The notes below the pieces were generated by a model. The model was not told the DNA's origin. It searched no databases and worked only from the letters and a program-made list of their open reading frames with translations. A stretch of DNA of 64,000 nucleotides from Frisingicoccus sp902471845 (GTDB lineage Bacteria > Bacillota > Clostridia > Lachnospirales > Lachnospiraceae): assembly GCF_047030795.1 (NCBI RefSeq), contig NZ_JBKYIC010000003.1. One strand, given 5' to 3'. Positions 51,501 to 59,382 of the stretch are shown here, in pieces. The translations under genes and the position numbers were made by a program. Every line of letters begins with the position of its first letter. Position 1 is the stretch's first letter.

Positions 51501-53964
51501 TACTGTGGAATATTCCGATGCCCCTGCAGTCGGAGAGCTGACTGTAGAAAAGAAGGGAGAGGTACTTGACGGATTCAAGGGTGGACTTCTTGCAAGCTCA
51601 TATGAGAAAGAGTTTGTTTATAAGGAAGGCTCACTTGCCGGAGCAAAATTCAAAGTTTATGCTGCCGAGGATATTTACACAGCAGACAACCAGAAGGATG
51701 CAGACGGAAACCGCATTAAGTATTACAGCAAGGGAGACCTTGTGACAACTCTTACAACTGGCAAGGATGGAAAGGCAACAGTTAAGAATCTTCCTCTTGG
51801 ACAGTACAGAGTTGTGGAAGTGGAAGCTCCATACGGATATGTATTAAATCCGAATGAGCAGAAAGTGACATTCACATATGTGGATGATAAGACACCTGTT
51901 ATCAAGGAAAGTCTTACTTTCTCTGATGACAGACAGAAGCTTGATATGTCAGTGACTAAGCTTGATGCAGAAGATAACACACCGATTGCAGGTGCAGTAT
52001 TTGGTCTTTATGCAGATGAGGATATCAAGAATGTTGATGGCAAGGTAATTATCGAGAAAGGCACACTTCTTGAGAAGGCAACATCTGATGAGAATGGAAA
52101 GATTGCTTTTGTTAAGGATTATCCATTTGCAAAATATGTTGCAAGGGAGCTTGTAAAGCCTGCCGGATATGTGACAAATGAGGAAGCAGTAAACTTTGAT
52201 ACAAAATATCAGGGACAGGATGTTAAGACTGCTGTATATAACAGCAAGTATAAGAACACTCCTACAACCTTTGAGTTTACAAAGACAGATATCACAAGCG
52301 GTGCAGAGCTTACAGGTGCAACACTTACTGTACTTGATAAGGATGGAAATGTGGTAGACACATGGACATCTGATGCTAAGGAAGCACATGTAATCAAGAG
52401 ACTTGTAGTTGGAGAGACTTACACTCTTCGTGAGGAATTTGCTCCTTACGGATACCTCAAGGCAACTGATATCCAGTTTACAGTAGAGGATACAGGCAAA
52501 GTGCAGCATGTAGAGATGAAGGATGAAGTACCTACAGGTTCCATTGTCATCAATAAGGATGGCGAATTTGTAACAGATACTACTCTTATGAAGGGTTACT
52601 GGTATGACTTTATCTTCAATTTCTTCAAGGACAGCCTTGCAGGAGTAACTTTTGATGTATATGCAAAAGAGGATATCGTAAGTGCTGACGGACTTGACAC
52701 TGTATATCATAAGGCAGGAGACAAGGTGGCAACCATCGTGACAAATGATAAGGGTATCGCAAGAATTGATGACCTTCCACTTGGCAAGTATTATCTTGTT
52801 GAGACAAAGACCATTGATGGATTTGTATTAGATGATACACCGATTGAGGCAGACCTTTCCTATATCGACCAGAATACAAAGGTTGTTTTCGCAGGAATGG
52901 ATGTGACAAATGAGCGTCAGAAAGTGCAGATTACTGTTACAAAGACTGATTCAGAGACAAAGAAAGAGCTTGAAGGTGCTGTATTTGGTTTGTATGCGAA
53001 AGAAGATATCGTAAATAAGGATGGAAAGGTTATTGTCAAAGCAGATACACAGATTGAGAGAGGTGTTACTGGAAAGGATGGCAAAGTAACATTTACCTCT
53101 GACCTTCCGCTTGGACAGTATTATGTCAAAGAGGTTGAGGCACCAAAGGGCTATGTGAAGTCTGATAAGATTTTTGATGTGGATGCTTCATATCAGGGAG
53201 ATAAGGTAAAGGTTATCGAGTTTAAGGCAGCATTTGAAAATGCACCGATCAAGGTAGAGATTTCAAAGACTGATATCACAGGCGAGAAAGAATTACCTGG
53301 AGCAAAGCTTTCAGTTATTGATGCTGATGGAAAGCTTGTTGAGAGCTGGACATCAGAGGCAGGAAAGACTCATATGATTGAGAGACTTCCTGTCGGAAAG
53401 TACACACTCAGAGAGGAATCTGCACCATATGGATATAAGGTGGCAAGTGATGTAACCTTTGAAGTAAAGGAGACAGCAGAAATCCAGAAGGTATCCATGA
53501 AGGATGAGCAGGCAGTCGGTAAGATTGTCATTGAGAAAACTGACAAAGTAACCGGAAAGCCAATCGAGGGTGTTGTATTTGAAGTAAGAGATAAGGACGG
53601 AAAGGTGCTTGATACACTCACTACTGACAAGAATGGTCATGCAGAGAGCAAGGAGCTTCCTATCTGTACTTACAACGAGGATGGAACTTTTAAGGAAGAT
53701 ATCCATTATACAGTAGTTGAGACAAAAGCAGCTGACGGATATATCCTTGATGAAACAGCCCATGATGTAACTCTTCGATATGATGACAATGCACCGGATG
53801 TTGTTGTAGCAACTCTTAAGCTTGTCAATGTACCGACAGAGCCTAAGCTTCCACAGACAGGCGACAATGCAAATCCGCTTCTTTATCTTGGAATTGGTGC
53901 ACTTGCACTTATTACAGGTGTTGGAGTCGGACTTCGTGGAAGAAAGAAAAAGAATAAACAGTAA
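48586..53964 (+). CDS. Giant LPXTG surface adhesin with thioester domain and SpaA/Cna-B repeats
   Basis: 1792 residues, sortase-anchored. Signal peptide residues 1-31. An N-terminal thioester domain has Cys75 (AYCMNFG) and Gln134 (ATQAMVW), which in such proteins cross-link and then react with host amines. About 13 SpaA/Cna-B-type beta domains follow, each starting like xxxVxKxD and with Glu in xYxLxExxAPxGY; isopeptide bonds stiffen them in relatives. Domains 7-9 and 10-12 look like a duplicated three-domain block. The end is LPQTG (about 1755-1759), TM helix and RKKKNKQ. ATG 48586 has AAGGAGG. The protein probably mediates cell contact or mating aggregation. Confidence 0.88.
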   Translation: MKQKLKRFMAGFMAMLTLVGTLFTNGTTAFAASPQANIAFWNASVKNSGEVSELKPGYNHGKILYSILDGNSAYCMNFGLRADGGQLMNSYDDASTSMSAQQRKLLSYCLYYGFNSTQKAAPSNSQCDEYIATQAMVWVIVADIFGTGSGDSAARKLCNTAPSPDSSYSYYERLRDNISSSYNATLPSFASRRTSEAPTYELKWNEGSQRFETTLSDSNGVLSDFDFGISGYSVDKNGNSITISSTSVNTTATTGTFTSNAGKVETTSSCVFWLTGKSGYQEFISERPTADPVKAYIKVKTENIGYGELTKTDESSGVKLSGAVYGIYSDSGCTNRVQTMTTDGNGYAKSAALVAGTYYVKEITAPKGYVLSGKVHTLTVKAGQTTGISATDKEQLGAITIYKEGEVLSSWNGSNFTYEKKKLSGATFKVTAGADIYKADGTKVYSAGDVVAESLTTGTDGQVVLSDLHLGTYVVTEIKSIDGYTINTTPQTVAVEYKDQTVTVQYESTTIENTRQKADVSVVKKDSDTENPLDGGKYTLYAGNDIKNYAGQVIVTKGTALETVTTGADGKASYSVDLPISNGYYIQETQAPYAYIRNSKDVYSFNFNVLPETQAKASFSHTFVNDRTTAKIHIYKVDKESGKAVAQGDASLEGAVYGLYARNDIVHPDGATGVVFKAGDLVATLTTDKNGEAEVNNLYLGNYYVKEITPSEGYLLDEEEHDVVCDYEGDLVAEVSRSTTSAEQVIKQPFQLIKVSDNGDDTEAGLLAGAEFTAYLKSSLSVKADGSYDFDKATPVVIGENGATTITSDEKGHAVSIAIPYGTYVVVESKTPHNMKTIKPFEVKIKENHPTEPQTWRVFLDREFTAKLRVIKKDSDTKQTVLVPNAEFKIFNIDKNEYVKQYTTYPSKVEHTSFFTDDDGDLILPEALKIGNYRIEEVSAPYGYVVNDKYVSISVDTDTAFETDGDTNDAIITVEYSDAPAVGELTVEKKGEVLDGFKGGLLASSYEKEFVYKEGSLAGAKFKVYAAEDIYTADNQKDADGNRIKYYSKGDLVTTLTTGKDGKATVKNLPLGQYRVVEVEAPYGYVLNPNEQKVTFTYVDDKTPVIKESLTFSDDRQKLDMSVTKLDAEDNTPIAGAVFGLYADEDIKNVDGKVIIEKGTLLEKATSDENGKIAFVKDYPFAKYVARELVKPAGYVTNEEAVNFDTKYQGQDVKTAVYNSKYKNTPTTFEFTKTDITSGAELTGATLTVLDKDGNVVDTWTSDAKEAHVIKRLVVGETYTLREEFAPYGYLKATDIQFTVEDTGKVQHVEMKDEVPTGSIVINKDGEFVTDTTLMKGYWYDFIFNFFKDSLAGVTFDVYAKEDIVSADGLDTVYHKAGDKVATIVTNDKGIARIDDLPLGKYYLVETKTIDGFVLDDTPIEADLSYIDQNTKVVFAGMDVTNERQKVQITVTKTDSETKKELEGAVFGLYAKEDIVNKDGKVIVKADTQIERGVTGKDGKVTFTSDLPLGQYYVKEVEAPKGYVKSDKIFDVDASYQGDKVKVIEFKAAFENAPIKVEISKTDITGEKELPGAKLSVIDADGKLVESWTSEAGKTHMIERLPVGKYTLREESAPYGYKVASDVTFEVKETAEIQKVSMKDEQAVGKIVIEKTDKVTGKPIEGVVFEVRDKDGKVLDTLTTDKNGHAESKELPICTYNEDGTFKEDIHYTVVETKAADGYILDETAHDVTLRYDDNAPDVVVATLKLVNVPTEPKLPQTGDNANPLLYLGIGALALITGVGVGLRGRKKKNKQ

Positions 53965-53975
53965 CAATTAACCTT

Positions 53976-54016
53976 GCGGGGAATGTAAGCCAGTAACTTA
54001 TGTTCCCTGCTTTTTT
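53976..54016 (+). terminator. Terminator after the adhesin gene
   Basis: GCGGGGAATGTAAG (53976-53989) pairs with CTTATGTTCCCTGC (53997-54010) with G-T pairs, then T6. Shares the apical part and the downstream ATTAAGGAGGAA with the leader of the adhesin gene. Confidence 0.8.
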
Positions 54017-54037
54017 AGATTAAGGAGGAACCGTAAT

Positions 54038-55033
54038 ATGATGAATTACGAGATTTTTAAGGAAGTAGTAAAAGAAAAGTTTATGGATTATATGCCTGAG
54101 AAGTTCAAAGGAATGGAGCTTGTGGCAGAACCCGTGGAAAAGGTGAATGTGACTCTTGATGGCATCATCTTACGAGAGGAAGGCAGGAATATTTCGCCTA
54201 CGATTTATATCAATGACATGTATAAGAAGTATCAGGACTGTGGCGATCTTGAGGAAACACTTATGGCTGCATGTGACTTTATGGAAAGGGCATATGAGCA
54301 GACTCCGGTTGTTGATGTGGACAGCATTATGAGGGATGCTAACGAGAAGATTGTATTCCAGCTCATCAATACAGAGCAGAATAAGACATTTTTGGAACAG
54401 GTGCCGCACAGAGAGTTCCAGGATCTTTCTATTGTGTATAAGGTAATAATCAGTGCAGATAAGGATGCGGTGCAGAGTTCAAAAATTACAAATGAATTTG
54501 CGAAAAGACTTGGAATGAGCGAGGAACAGCTCTTTAAGTGTGCAGCGGAAAACACAAGAAGACTCTTCCCACCTGTCGTTCGTAGCATGAATGACATTAT
54601 GAGAGAAATGTTTGCAAAAGATGGGATGCCACAGGAGATTGCAGATATGATGATAGCCGAGATTCCACCAGAGCAGACGATGTGGGTGATTTCCAATGAA
54701 AAGGGTATCAATGGTGCAGCATCCATGCTTTATGAGAATGAGCTTCATGAGCTGGCAGAGAGTTTAGAGAGTGATCTTTATATTCTCCCTTCGAGCGTGC
54801 ATGAGGTTATTGCAGTATCTTCAGATATGGGAAGCCCTGAGATGCTTGCACAGATGGTAGTCGAGGTAAATATGCAGGAGGTGTCTTTGGACGAGAGACT
54901 TTCCAATCAGGTATATCACTATGATAAGGATTTAAGAAAACTCACACTTGCAACTGATACACCTAACAAGAGACTTGATGGTATCGTTGCAGAACCTCCC
55001 CTTGTATATGATGCGAAGGAAAAGTCCAGATAG
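54038..55033 (+). CDS. DUF5688 family protein
   Basis: 331 residues, soluble. From memory it matches DUF5688, a family common in Lachnospiraceae conjugative elements (NYEIFKEVVKEKFMDYMPEKF start, NISPTIYINDMY, YILPSSVHEVIAVS near the middle). No catalytic motif is visible. AAGGAGGA precedes the ATG pair at 54038/54041. Followed by two small overlapping genes. Confidence 0.75.
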   Translation: MMNYEIFKEVVKEKFMDYMPEKFKGMELVAEPVEKVNVTLDGIILREEGRNISPTIYINDMYKKYQDCGDLEETLMAACDFMERAYEQTPVVDVDSIMRDANEKIVFQLINTEQNKTFLEQVPHREFQDLSIVYKVIISADKDAVQSSKITNEFAKRLGMSEEQLFKCAAENTRRLFPPVVRSMNDIMREMFAKDGMPQEIADMMIAEIPPEQTMWVISNEKGINGAASMLYENELHELAESLESDLYILPSSVHEVIAVSSDMGSPEMLAQMVVEVNMQEVSLDERLSNQVYHYDKDLRKLTLATDTPNKRLDGIVAEPPLVYDAKEKSR

Positions 55034-55042
55034 GAGGCAGTT

Positions 55043-55159
55043 ATGGAGCAGGAACTTACAATGGAAGAACTCATTGCTCTCATAAACAGCCAGAAAGGTG
55101 ATTTTGTTATCCGTGTCGAGTTTGGAGAGGAGGCGGTGTCTGATGCCAAAGAAGAATGA
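55043..55159 (+). CDS. Small acidic protein between DUF5688 and RadC-like genes
   Basis: 38 residues (MEQELTMEELIALINSQKGD...), AGGAGG 5 nt before ATG 55043, and a 17-nt overlap with the next gene. The good SD and tight packing support a real gene. Function unknown. Confidence 0.55.
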   Translation: MEQELTMEELIALINSQKGDFVIRVEFGEEAVSDAKEE

Positions 55160-55682
55160 CTTCAAGCTTGATGTGGTTTCGGTAAGACTTGTAAAGGATG
55201 CTCCGATTTATTCGGAGCACACTTTTAACAATCCGGCGGATATAGCTGCTGTCATGGGAGACTGTATGTGCCAGTTTGACAGGGAAGTAGTGTGTGTGGT
55301 CAATCTAAGGTCAGATTTAAAACCTATCAATGTGCATTTTGCAAGTGTTGGTTCTTTAAATGAGGCAATGGCACATCCGAGAGAGCTGTTTAAATCAAGT
55401 ATCCTAAGCAATGCGGCAAGCATGATGTTAATCCATTGTCACCCATCCGGGAACGTATTCCCAAGTAAGGCTGATACCATGATGACAGACCGCATGAACA
55501 AGCTGTGTGAACTGATGGGAATACCACTCATTGACCATATCATAGTTGGTGGAGACAATCGTGAATTTTTCAGTTTCAGGGAAAAAGGAATGGTTGATAA
55601 TCCTAAGATTACCCTGAGCACAGATTACCGGACACTTGATATCAAGTCACCGCTTGTAGCAGAGCAGGGAAAGGCAAGGTGA
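55143..55682 (+). CDS. RadC-like JAB/MPN-domain protein
   Basis: 179 residues. The JAMM-type motif HCHPSGN (usual RadC form HNHPSG) with a following Asp (SKADTMMTD) and an upstream acidic residue fit a metal-binding JAB domain. Element-borne RadC relatives are common but without proven activity; roles in DNA metabolism or anti-restriction have been suggested. ATG 55143 has GAGGAGG. The longer frame from 55098 lies in the small gene before. Confidence 0.82.
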   Translation: MPKKNDFKLDVVSVRLVKDAPIYSEHTFNNPADIAAVMGDCMCQFDREVVCVVNLRSDLKPINVHFASVGSLNEAMAHPRELFKSSILSNAASMMLIHCHPSGNVFPSKADTMMTDRMNKLCELMGIPLIDHIIVGGDNREFFSFREKGMVDNPKITLSTDYRTLDIKSPLVAEQGKAR

Positions 55683-55686
55683 AAGC

Positions 55687-56664
55687 ATGGATGGAAGATT
55701 TACGGATGAAGAACTTGCCATAGCAAAGAGTGTTGACCTGTGTGCAGTTGCAGAAAGTCTTGGGTATACAGTAAAGAGGATTGGCAAATACCACACTTTA
55801 AAAGAGATGGATTCCATCCGCATTTACAACAGAAGCCATTGGTACAGATGGTCAAGGCAGTTTGACAAAGGCAACAATGGCGGCTCACAGATAGATTTCT
55901 TGCGGGTGTTTTGTGGAATGAGTGTAAAAGAGGCTGTGTTCTGGCTTTTAGATTTTGCAGGATATAGAAGGATCGAGAATCCTGTAAAGCAGCCACTTGT
56001 TCATCAGGTATCGCAGAAGCAGGCAGAGGAGAGAAAGCCATTTGTCCTACCGGAACCGGCGGGAGATAATTCCTATCTTATTTCCTATCTGAATCAGGAG
56101 AGAGGAATCAGCAGAGCTGTCATAGATTTGTTTTTAAAAGATGGACTGATTTATGAGAGCAGGCATTACCACAATGTTGTTTTCAAAGGAAATGATAAAA
56201 ATGGAGTGACAAGATTTGCAAGTATGCGGGGAGTGTTTGATAAGCAGGGTAAGCCATTCAAGTGTGATGTCAAAGGAAATGATAAAAACTATGGATTTAA
56301 TGTGGTAAATGTTAACAGTACAGAGCTTGTAGTATTTGAAGCTGCAATCGACCTTATGAGTTATGTGGATATCTTCGCGGATTATGAATCAAATAAGCTG
56401 GCACTTGGGATGCTTGCAGATGCACCACTTGAGACTTTTCTTCGGGAACATCCGCAGATTACTTCCATCCGGTTCTGCCTTGATGGAGATGAGCCGGGGA
56501 GAAAAGCAGCAGCAGAACTTATGAGAAAGTATTATGAGCTTGGCTATGAGGTAGAAGACTGTCCGCCACCTGCCGGATATAAGGATTACAACGAGTGGCT
56601 TGTAGCGACAAAGCTTAATCTGAACAGGATGAATAAGCGAGCAGATGAACCAGTCAGGGCATGA
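55687..56664 (+). CDS. DUF3991/Toprim-domain protein (primase-like)
   Basis: 325 residues. The N-terminal part (ELAIAKSVDLCAVAESLGYTV, SHWYRWSRQFDKGNNGGSQIDFLR) looks like the CHC2-type start of element primases. DUF3991-like middle; Toprim-like C-terminal half with FEAAIDLMSYVDIF and CLDGDEPGRKAAAEL (the DxDxxG-like acidic site). It may prime or resolve single-stranded DNA after transfer. The stop is 19 nt before the hairpin array. Confidence 0.8.
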   Translation: MDGRFTDEELAIAKSVDLCAVAESLGYTVKRIGKYHTLKEMDSIRIYNRSHWYRWSRQFDKGNNGGSQIDFLRVFCGMSVKEAVFWLLDFAGYRRIENPVKQPLVHQVSQKQAEERKPFVLPEPAGDNSYLISYLNQERGISRAVIDLFLKDGLIYESRHYHNVVFKGNDKNGVTRFASMRGVFDKQGKPFKCDVKGNDKNYGFNVVNVNSTELVVFEAAIDLMSYVDIFADYESNKLALGMLADAPLETFLREHPQITSIRFCLDGDEPGRKAAAELMRKYYELGYEVEDCPPPAGYKDYNEWLVATKLNLNRMNKRADEPVRA

Positions 56665-56683
56665 GAAACCGGATTTTGATGTG

Positions 56684-56896
56684 TGGGGGCAGAAAGCGCC
56701 CCCAAAAAAGCAAAGTGGGGGCAGAAAGCGCCCCCAAAATGTCAAAGTGGGGGCAAAAAGTGCCCCCACAATTTGGACACGACAAAATCCGGACTGAAGT
56801 AAAAATAAAAGTGGGGGCAGAAAGCGCCCCCAAAATAACAAAATGGGGGCAGAAAGCGCCCCCAAAGTAGCAAAGTGGGGGCAAAAAGCGCCCCCA
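56684..56896. repeat. Six phased GC hairpins, 32-bp period
   Basis: Six copies of TGGGGGC-N7-GCCCCCA start at 56684, 56716, 56748, 56812, 56844 and 56876. Steps are 32, 32, 64, 32, 32 bp, so one place is skipped. Linkers are 11 nt and A-rich (often ending CAAAG). Loops are AGAAAGC, AGAAAGC, AAAAAGT and again AGAAAGC, AGAAAGC, AAAAAGC. The third of each triplet has a longer stem, so the array is a duplicated triplet offset by 128 bp. The skipped place contains CAAAATCCGG (56783-56792), the complement of CCGGATTTTG at 56669-56678. Confidence 0.9.
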
Positions 56897-56915
56897 CTTT
56901 CATAAACAGAGGGTT

Positions 56916-57055
56916 TTAGGGAGATTTTCTCCCTAACTAGATGGCATTAGGACAGAGATGTCTCTAATGCGTATCTAGCAGTCGCCGGGGACTAACTGGA
57001 GACTGGAGCTTTGGTGAATATTTACTAAACACGGATAAGGAGGTGCAAGGAAGCA
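56916..57055 (+). other. Candidate oriT region beside the hairpin array
   Basis: TTAGGGAGA-TTT-TCTCCCTAA (56916-56936) is directly followed by a long imperfect hairpin 56937-56978 (CTAGAT/ATCTAG outside, GCATTAG/CTAATGC inside, ACA-GAGA-TGT tip), then CAGTC...GACTG and a GTGAATATTTAC near-palindrome. It lies 5' of the mobC-relaxase genes, the usual place of oriT in MOBP systems. The nick site cannot be fixed from sequence alone. Confidence 0.45.
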
Positions 57056-57580
57056 ATGGATGCAGAAGTTACGCTATTTTCAAAACCAGAAGAACTGATT
57101 GCCTGGGCAGATACATTTGATATCTTACTTAACCCTTCGATAGAAGATGCTACAATTCTGCTTAACTATATGGAAGGTCATGATTATGCTATTGGCATAG
57201 ATTCTGATGGGAAGATGTACAGACAGGATGAGGCTGAGGAGAATGGTGAAATTGAGCCATACCCGATAGATGATGTTATAGATACTGTTTGTGAATGGAA
57301 TTATGAACTGATACTTGATGCTGATGCACATAGGAATGATCCAAAGGATTTTAAAGATTACAGTGAGTATCAGGATAAGTATGACAGTTTGAAAGCAGAT
57401 GAAAAGAGGCTGGACAGATTGTTTGAAAAGACCTGTTATGCAAAGGAGATTGATGAAATGGCAGCTGCTTTGGTGGAATCATTCATTAGTCATCTAAGTA
57501 GCAGGGATGATTTGGAAAAAGCTGCAGTGACAGTTGCAGAAGGAATTAAAGATTATAGTACGGGTAAGAGAGGAAGGTGA
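57056..57580 (+). CDS. Hypothetical acidic protein upstream of mobC
   Basis: 174 residues, very acidic, mostly helical in its second half (DYSEYQDKYDSLKADEKRLDRLFEKT). No motif recognised. AAGGAGG and a nearer AAGGA precede ATG 57056. First gene of the mobilization operon, 4 nt before mobC. Confidence 0.65.
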   Translation: MDAEVTLFSKPEELIAWADTFDILLNPSIEDATILLNYMEGHDYAIGIDSDGKMYRQDEAEENGEIEPYPIDDVIDTVCEWNYELILDADAHRNDPKDFKDYSEYQDKYDSLKADEKRLDRLFEKTCYAKEIDEMAAALVESFISHLSSRDDLEKAAVTVAEGIKDYSTGKRGR

Positions 57581-57584
57581 GTCT

Positions 57585-57917
57585 ATGGCAGATAAAGTTC
57601 ATTGTATTAGGAAAACACTAAGACTAATGCCAGAGGAAGCTAAGATGCTTGCAAAAAAGGCATGTGATAATGGAATGAATGAGGCAGAGTATATCCGTCT
57701 TCTTATCAGTCAGAAACCAAATGATTATCCGGAAGTAAGGAAAATTCTGAAAGAACTCATTAATGAAGTCAACAGAATTGGAATAAATATCAACCAGATA
57801 GTATTTAACAATAATGCCGGACTGTATTCCAAGGAAGATAAGACACAGCTGATAGCTTATATGCGAAAACTGAATCAGAAGGTAGATGAGGCGGTGGTAA
57901 AGATTGGCAATCAGTAA
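57585..57917 (+). CDS. mobC: MobC-type relaxosome accessory protein
   Basis: 110 residues. The start (KTLRLMPEEAKMLAKKACDNGMNEAEYIRLLI) fits a ribbon-helix-helix, and ILKELINEVNRIGININQI is the MobC signature that precedes MOBP relaxases. MobC binds oriT and helps the relaxase open the DNA. ATG 57585 has AAGGTGAG. It overlaps the relaxase gene by 14 nt. Confidence 0.87.
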   Translation: MADKVHCIRKTLRLMPEEAKMLAKKACDNGMNEAEYIRLLISQKPNDYPEVRKILKELINEVNRIGININQIVFNNNAGLYSKEDKTQLIAYMRKLNQKVDEAVVKIGNQ

Positions 57918-59352
57918 AATCCTTAATATGAAGGATTGTGGTGGGCATTTTCACGGAAAACATCTGAAGAGATCTCTTGATTATGTGATGAATCCGGAGA
58001 AAACACAGGATGGAAGACTCGTAGGTTCAATCAACTGTCAGGTCGATTCTGCTTTTGAACAGATGAGAGCGACCAAACGGAAGTTTGGAAAAGTTGATAA
58101 AAGGCAGGGATATCATATCATTCTTTCATTTAAGGAAGATGAAGTGAATCCTGATACGGCATTTGAGATAACCCGCAGATTTGTGGAAGAGTATCTTGGA
58201 AAATCATACGAGGCAGTATATGTGGTGCATGATAATACAGCACATGTTCATTCACACATTGTATTTAACAGTGTGAGTTTTGTGGATGGGAAAAAGTACC
58301 GCTATGAAAAGGGAGACTGGGCAAAGTATATCCAGCCAATCACGAATAAGCTGTGTCAGGAATATGGTCTTTCAATCATTGATGTCGATGATGGCAGCAA
58401 GGAAAAAGAGCATGAAAGCTATAAGGACTGGAGCGAATATCGTGAAGGCAGTTTTGTGTGGGCAGATATGATCAAGAGAGACTTGGATTCTTGCATTCTG
58501 CAGGCTGGAAATTATGAGCAGTTTCTAGAGCTGTTATCTGACAAAGGATATGAGGTCAAGCAGGGAAAGTATCTGGCGGTCAAGCCACAAGGAATGACGA
58601 GATTTCGCAGATGTAAGACATTAGGGGACATGTATTCTGATGAGGCAATCCGGGAAAGGATAGAAAAAGAGGATATTTCATTTTACAGGGAACAGCAGAA
58701 AGAGGTACAACCGGTCCTTTGTAAGTGTAAGGTGAGAAGATACCGAAGGGCAAAGATGTCGGGGCTTCAAAAGAGATACTATGCAAAGCTATACCGGATA
58801 GGAAAGCTGAAAAAGAAGCCATACAGTCAGGTATGGAAGTATAAGGAAGATATCCGTAAGATGCATAAACTGCAGGAGGAGTATTTGTTCCTTGTCAATC
58901 ATGACATTCATTCAGCGGAGGAGCTTGTCAGTGTAATCAGCTCATTGACAGATAAAAGAAAAGAAGTCTCAGCAGAGAAAAGCCGCATTTATAAGGCTAG
59001 GGAGAGAAGTCGAGAACTTTTTGATATAGCAGATGATATGAAAGAGTTAGAACCTGCTGAGAAGTCTTTCCTTCAGGGAGATGAATTTTTTACGGATGAG
59101 CATATGCAATGGGAAACTTTGAAACAGAAGCTTTTATCACAAGGATATGGTCTTGAAGAGGTGGAAGCACTGCGTAAACATTATAAAGAGGAGTATTCCA
59201 AAGCATGTGCAAAAGAAAGGGCAGTATTCAAAGAGTTGAATATTGGTAAATCTATATGGAAGAGTCTTATTCCAGACAGCGTATCAGATGGAAAAGATGC
59301 ACAGTACAATAAAGAGACAATACGAGACAGGAAAGAACAGCCAGAACGTTAG
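57904..59352 (+). CDS. MOBP-type relaxase
   Basis: 482 residues. Nicks oriT, stays bound to the 5' end through a tyrosine and pilots the strand. The candidate Tyr27 is in LDYVMNPEK. The metal-binding histidine motif is HVHSHIVFN (His114, 116, 118). GYHIILSF is motif II-like. The N-terminal ~200 residues are the relaxase domain; the rest is basic and coiled coil. TTG start at 57904 (MAISKILNMKDC) inside the mobC end with GGTGG upstream; no better start exists. Confidence 0.9.
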   Translation: MAISKILNMKDCGGHFHGKHLKRSLDYVMNPEKTQDGRLVGSINCQVDSAFEQMRATKRKFGKVDKRQGYHIILSFKEDEVNPDTAFEITRRFVEEYLGKSYEAVYVVHDNTAHVHSHIVFNSVSFVDGKKYRYEKGDWAKYIQPITNKLCQEYGLSIIDVDDGSKEKEHESYKDWSEYREGSFVWADMIKRDLDSCILQAGNYEQFLELLSDKGYEVKQGKYLAVKPQGMTRFRRCKTLGDMYSDEAIRERIEKEDISFYREQQKEVQPVLCKCKVRRYRRAKMSGLQKRYYAKLYRIGKLKKKPYSQVWKYKEDIRKMHKLQEEYLFLVNHDIHSAEELVSVISSLTDKRKEVSAEKSRIYKARERSRELFDIADDMKELEPAEKSFLQGDEFFTDEHMQWETLKQKLLSQGYGLEEVEALRKHYKEEYSKACAKERAVFKELNIGKSIWKSLIPDSVSDGKDAQYNKETIRDRKEQPER

Positions 59353-59367
59353 GGCTGTTTTTTTAGT
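59336..59367 (+). terminator. Hairpin at the relaxase stop codon
   Basis: AACAGCC (59336-59342) pairs with GGCTGTT (59353-59359), then T-rich sequence. The stop codon is in the loop. It probably lowers expression of the genes behind. Confidence 0.7.
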
Positions 59368-59382
59368 AGTTAGGAGGCATAT

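Noticed and set aside
51949..52710. 253-codon minus-strand frame inside the adhesin gene
   Set aside because: It is a shadow of the repetitive plus-strand coding sequence. The product is Cys/Ile/Ser-rich with no family look and no SD.
56389..56884. Reading frames on both strands through the hairpin array (158, 76 and 69 codons)
   Set aside because: They exist only because the repeat has few stops. Their products are copies of the repeat unit, and no SD or family resemblance is seen.
56684..56896. CRISPR array
   Set aside because: The repeats are perfect GC hairpins of 21 nt and the 'spacers' are only 11 nt, A-rich and similar to each other. No cas gene is near. Spacers of a CRISPR would be ~30 nt and unrelated.
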